Under the pieces are notes generated by a model. The model was given only the letters and a program-made list of their open reading frames with translations. It made no database searches and had not been told where the DNA came from. From Bacillota bacterium (GTDB lineage Bacteria > Bacillota_I > Bacilli_A > RF39 > UBA660), in the NCBI GenBank assembly GCA_015059245.1, contig SVAU01000015.1:1-32447 (forward strand): DNA of 32,447 nt, in the 5' to 3' direction. Position 1 is the first letter of the stretch. Each line of letters starts with the position of its first letter. A program made the translations under genes and the position numbers. Shown piece by piece: positions 31,222-32,447 of this stretch.

Positions 31222-31815
31222 TTATTCGACAATGTCTATTCCAAGTAATGTAGCTAGTTCTAATGCTTGAAATTGATTTACTTTAATCCCTTTTAAACTT
31301 CTTTCTTCTATTTTTATACTTGTTATATCACAAGTGCTGAAATTAATACCATTTAAATTAATATGCATAAATTCTGATTCTTTAAAACAAGTATCTTCTA
31401 ATATACATTTTGGTAATTCTACGTTATAAAAACTACTTTCAGAGAAATCTGATTCTTCGATAGTAAGTTCTTTTGTTTTTGTATCTATGATATTAATATA
31501 TTTACATTGAGATGAATTAATTGTTACTTTAGTTATATGACAATCACTAATGTTTACTCCTACTAATTTGCAATTATTAAACTCCACTTCTCTGAAATTA
31601 CATTCTATAAATTTTGTATTAGAAAAGTCGCAATTAGAAAATACTACTTTTTCGAAGTAAGTATTTTTATAATCAGATGATGTTAGATTACATCTATCAA
31701 AATTAGTATTAGATATTGTTTTGTTCTTTATGTCTAAATCATTTAATTCTTCTTTTGTATATGTTTCATTGTAAATATCTGATTCATCTTCTATATATAA
31801 GTCTACTTTATTCAT
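31222..31815 (-). CDS. pentapeptide-repeat protein
   Basis: This 197-residue protein has A(D/N)LxX-type repeats from about 38 to 165 (for example FDRCNLTSSDYKNTYFEKV, FSNCDFSNTKFIECNF), predicted to form a right-handed quadrilateral beta-helix. The role is unknown; some relatives mimic DNA and protect gyrase, but nothing here shows that. The start overlaps the scpB stop by eight bases, so translation is coupled. The C-terminal 25 residues leave the repeat. Confidence 0.85.
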   Translation of the reverse strand: MNKVDLYIEDESDIYNETYTKEELNDLDIKNKTISNTNFDRCNLTSSDYKNTYFEKVVFSNCDFSNTKFIECNFREVEFNNCKLVGVNISDCHITKVTINSSQCKYINIIDTKTKELTIEESDFSESSFYNVELPKCILEDTCFKESEFMHINLNGINFSTCDITSIKIEERSLKGIKVNQFQALELATLLGIDIVE

Positions 31816-32389
31816 TTTCTTCTTTTTCCTTGTAGATTGATGTGAATAATTCTTTTTCTTCGTCTTCTTTTTCTTCTTCTTTTAGTATTGTTGGTAATTC
31901 ACTTATAGATGATAAACCAAAGTAATCTAAGAATTCAGATGTTGTTGCATATAGGTTTGGTCTACCTGGCATTGTTGATTTACCAGCTTCTTTTACTAAA
32001 CCTTTGGCAATTAGTTTTCTAATCATTTGACCATTATTTACTCCACGCATTTCATCTACTTCAACTCTGGTAATTGGTTGATTATAAGCAATTATAGCTA
32101 GTACTTCTAATGCGGCTTGAGATAATGTATTACTTTCTGGATTCTCTATTAATTTTTGATAATACTCTTTATGTTCTTTTTTAGTTGTTAATTTAAATGC
32201 ATCACCTAAGTAACTTATTCTTATACCATGATTATCTTCATCATAGCTTTTTTTAAGTTCCATAAGTAATCTTTTTGCTTCTTCCATATCAACAGATAGG
32301 ATGTCACATATTTGTGTTAGAGTTACTCCTTCGTCTCCTACTACAAATAATATACCTTCCAAAACTCCTAATAAATTCATATACTTCAC
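31808..32389 (-). CDS. scpB: segregation and condensation protein B
   Basis: This 193-residue kleisin-complex subunit, with ScpA and SMC, compacts and segregates chromosomes. It has two winged-helix domains (about 5-80 and 90-160), with LEGILFVVGDEGVT at the start and the family motifs QAALEVLAIIAYNQPITRVEVDEMRGVNN and GKSTMPGRPNLYATTSEFLDYFGL. The frame opens with GTG at 32389, overlapping the scpA stop as GTGA; an ATG at 32380 is an equally possible start. Both have only weak GA-rich ribosome sites. The C-terminal tail is Glu/Lys-rich. Confidence 0.93.
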   Translation of the reverse strand: MKYMNLLGVLEGILFVVGDEGVTLTQICDILSVDMEEAKRLLMELKKSYDEDNHGIRISYLGDAFKLTTKKEHKEYYQKLIENPESNTLSQAALEVLAIIAYNQPITRVEVDEMRGVNNGQMIRKLIAKGLVKEAGKSTMPGRPNLYATTSEFLDYFGLSSISELPTILKEEEKEDEEKELFTSIYKEKEENE

Positions 32390-32447
32390 GCTCTCTCTAT
32401 CATGATTGGACTAAAGTTGTCTTCTTGAGTTAATAAGATTTCATTAC
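32386..32447 (-). CDS. scpA: segregation and condensation protein A, C-terminal end (partial)
   Basis: The last 19 codons before TGA at 32386-32388 read EILLTQEDNFSPIMIERA at the end, which fits the ScpA C-terminus, and the position directly before scpB is the conserved scpAB order. The rest lies beyond the right edge. The TGA stop overlaps the scpB GTG start. Confidence 0.75.
   Translation of the reverse strand, partial: NEILLTQEDNFSPIMIERA

Overview
The window is a chromosomal segment of a very AT-rich, low-GC Gram-positive bacterium, most likely an uncultured gut lineage of Bacilli (RF39 or "Mollicutes"-like). The evidence for this is the gene content, a Bacillus-type rRNA leader with boxA, strong AGGAGG-type ribosome binding sites, a T-box leader and many intrinsic terminators. 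TGA is used as a stop, so the genetic code is the standard bacterial one, but it is rare: it ends four of about 34 complete genes, and one of those four looks like a nonsense mutation. Nearly all genes lie on the minus strand, co-directional with a 16S rRNA gene whose 5' end sits at the left edge. Only two genes (17934-18188 and 23274-24098) are on the plus strand.

Left part (1-10.8 kb): rRNA operon leader with three tandem promoters; an HD-domain protein; a membrane-anchored leucine-rich/transglutaminase-like protein; gltX under a Glu-type T-box; a metallophosphoesterase with an N-terminal helix-turn-helix (MPE-A), coupled to a small membrane protein; a YwaF-like membrane protein; tRNA-Glu(CUC); then a compact operon of uridine phosphorylase, thioredoxin-like protein, Nudix hydrolase, mnmA and a DUF3592-like protein.

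Middle part (10.8-24.1 kb): a cold-shock-like small protein coupled to a 1358-residue protein of unknown function, cytidine deaminase, an unknown protein carrying a QLDLF sliding-clamp-type motif, a VanY-type carboxypeptidase and a DUF1653 protein. An accessory-looking stretch follows. It holds a complete retron (reverse transcriptase plus a recognisable msr-msd RNA), an unknown 296-residue protein, an ABC exporter, a Nudix gene interrupted by TGA at an expected Trp codon, and a roughly 615-nt independently transcribed structured RNA. That RNA is closed by a 23-bp terminal helix and resembles the ROOL class.

Right part (24.1-32.4 kb): a SIS-like sugar-phosphate-binding protein, a WYL regulator, and two adjacent paralogous HTH-metallophosphoesterases. 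One (MPE-B) has all its metal ligands and the other (MPE-C) has lost them. Then hisS, behind a leader that encodes a His-rich 20-residue peptide plus alternative hairpins and a terminator; a cold-shock protein, a HAD protein, tRNA-Leu(CAA), a membrane thioredoxin, a pentapeptide-repeat protein, scpB and the end of scpA.

A recurrent theme is control by short leader ORFs. Three transcription units (hisS, the MPE-C/B operon and the MPE-A operon) each begin with a 20-23 codon ORF followed by an intrinsic terminator. In both MPE cases the leader stop codon abuts the 5' arm of the terminator. This architecture, the dead/active MPE pair, the retron and the large RNA are the most notable items.
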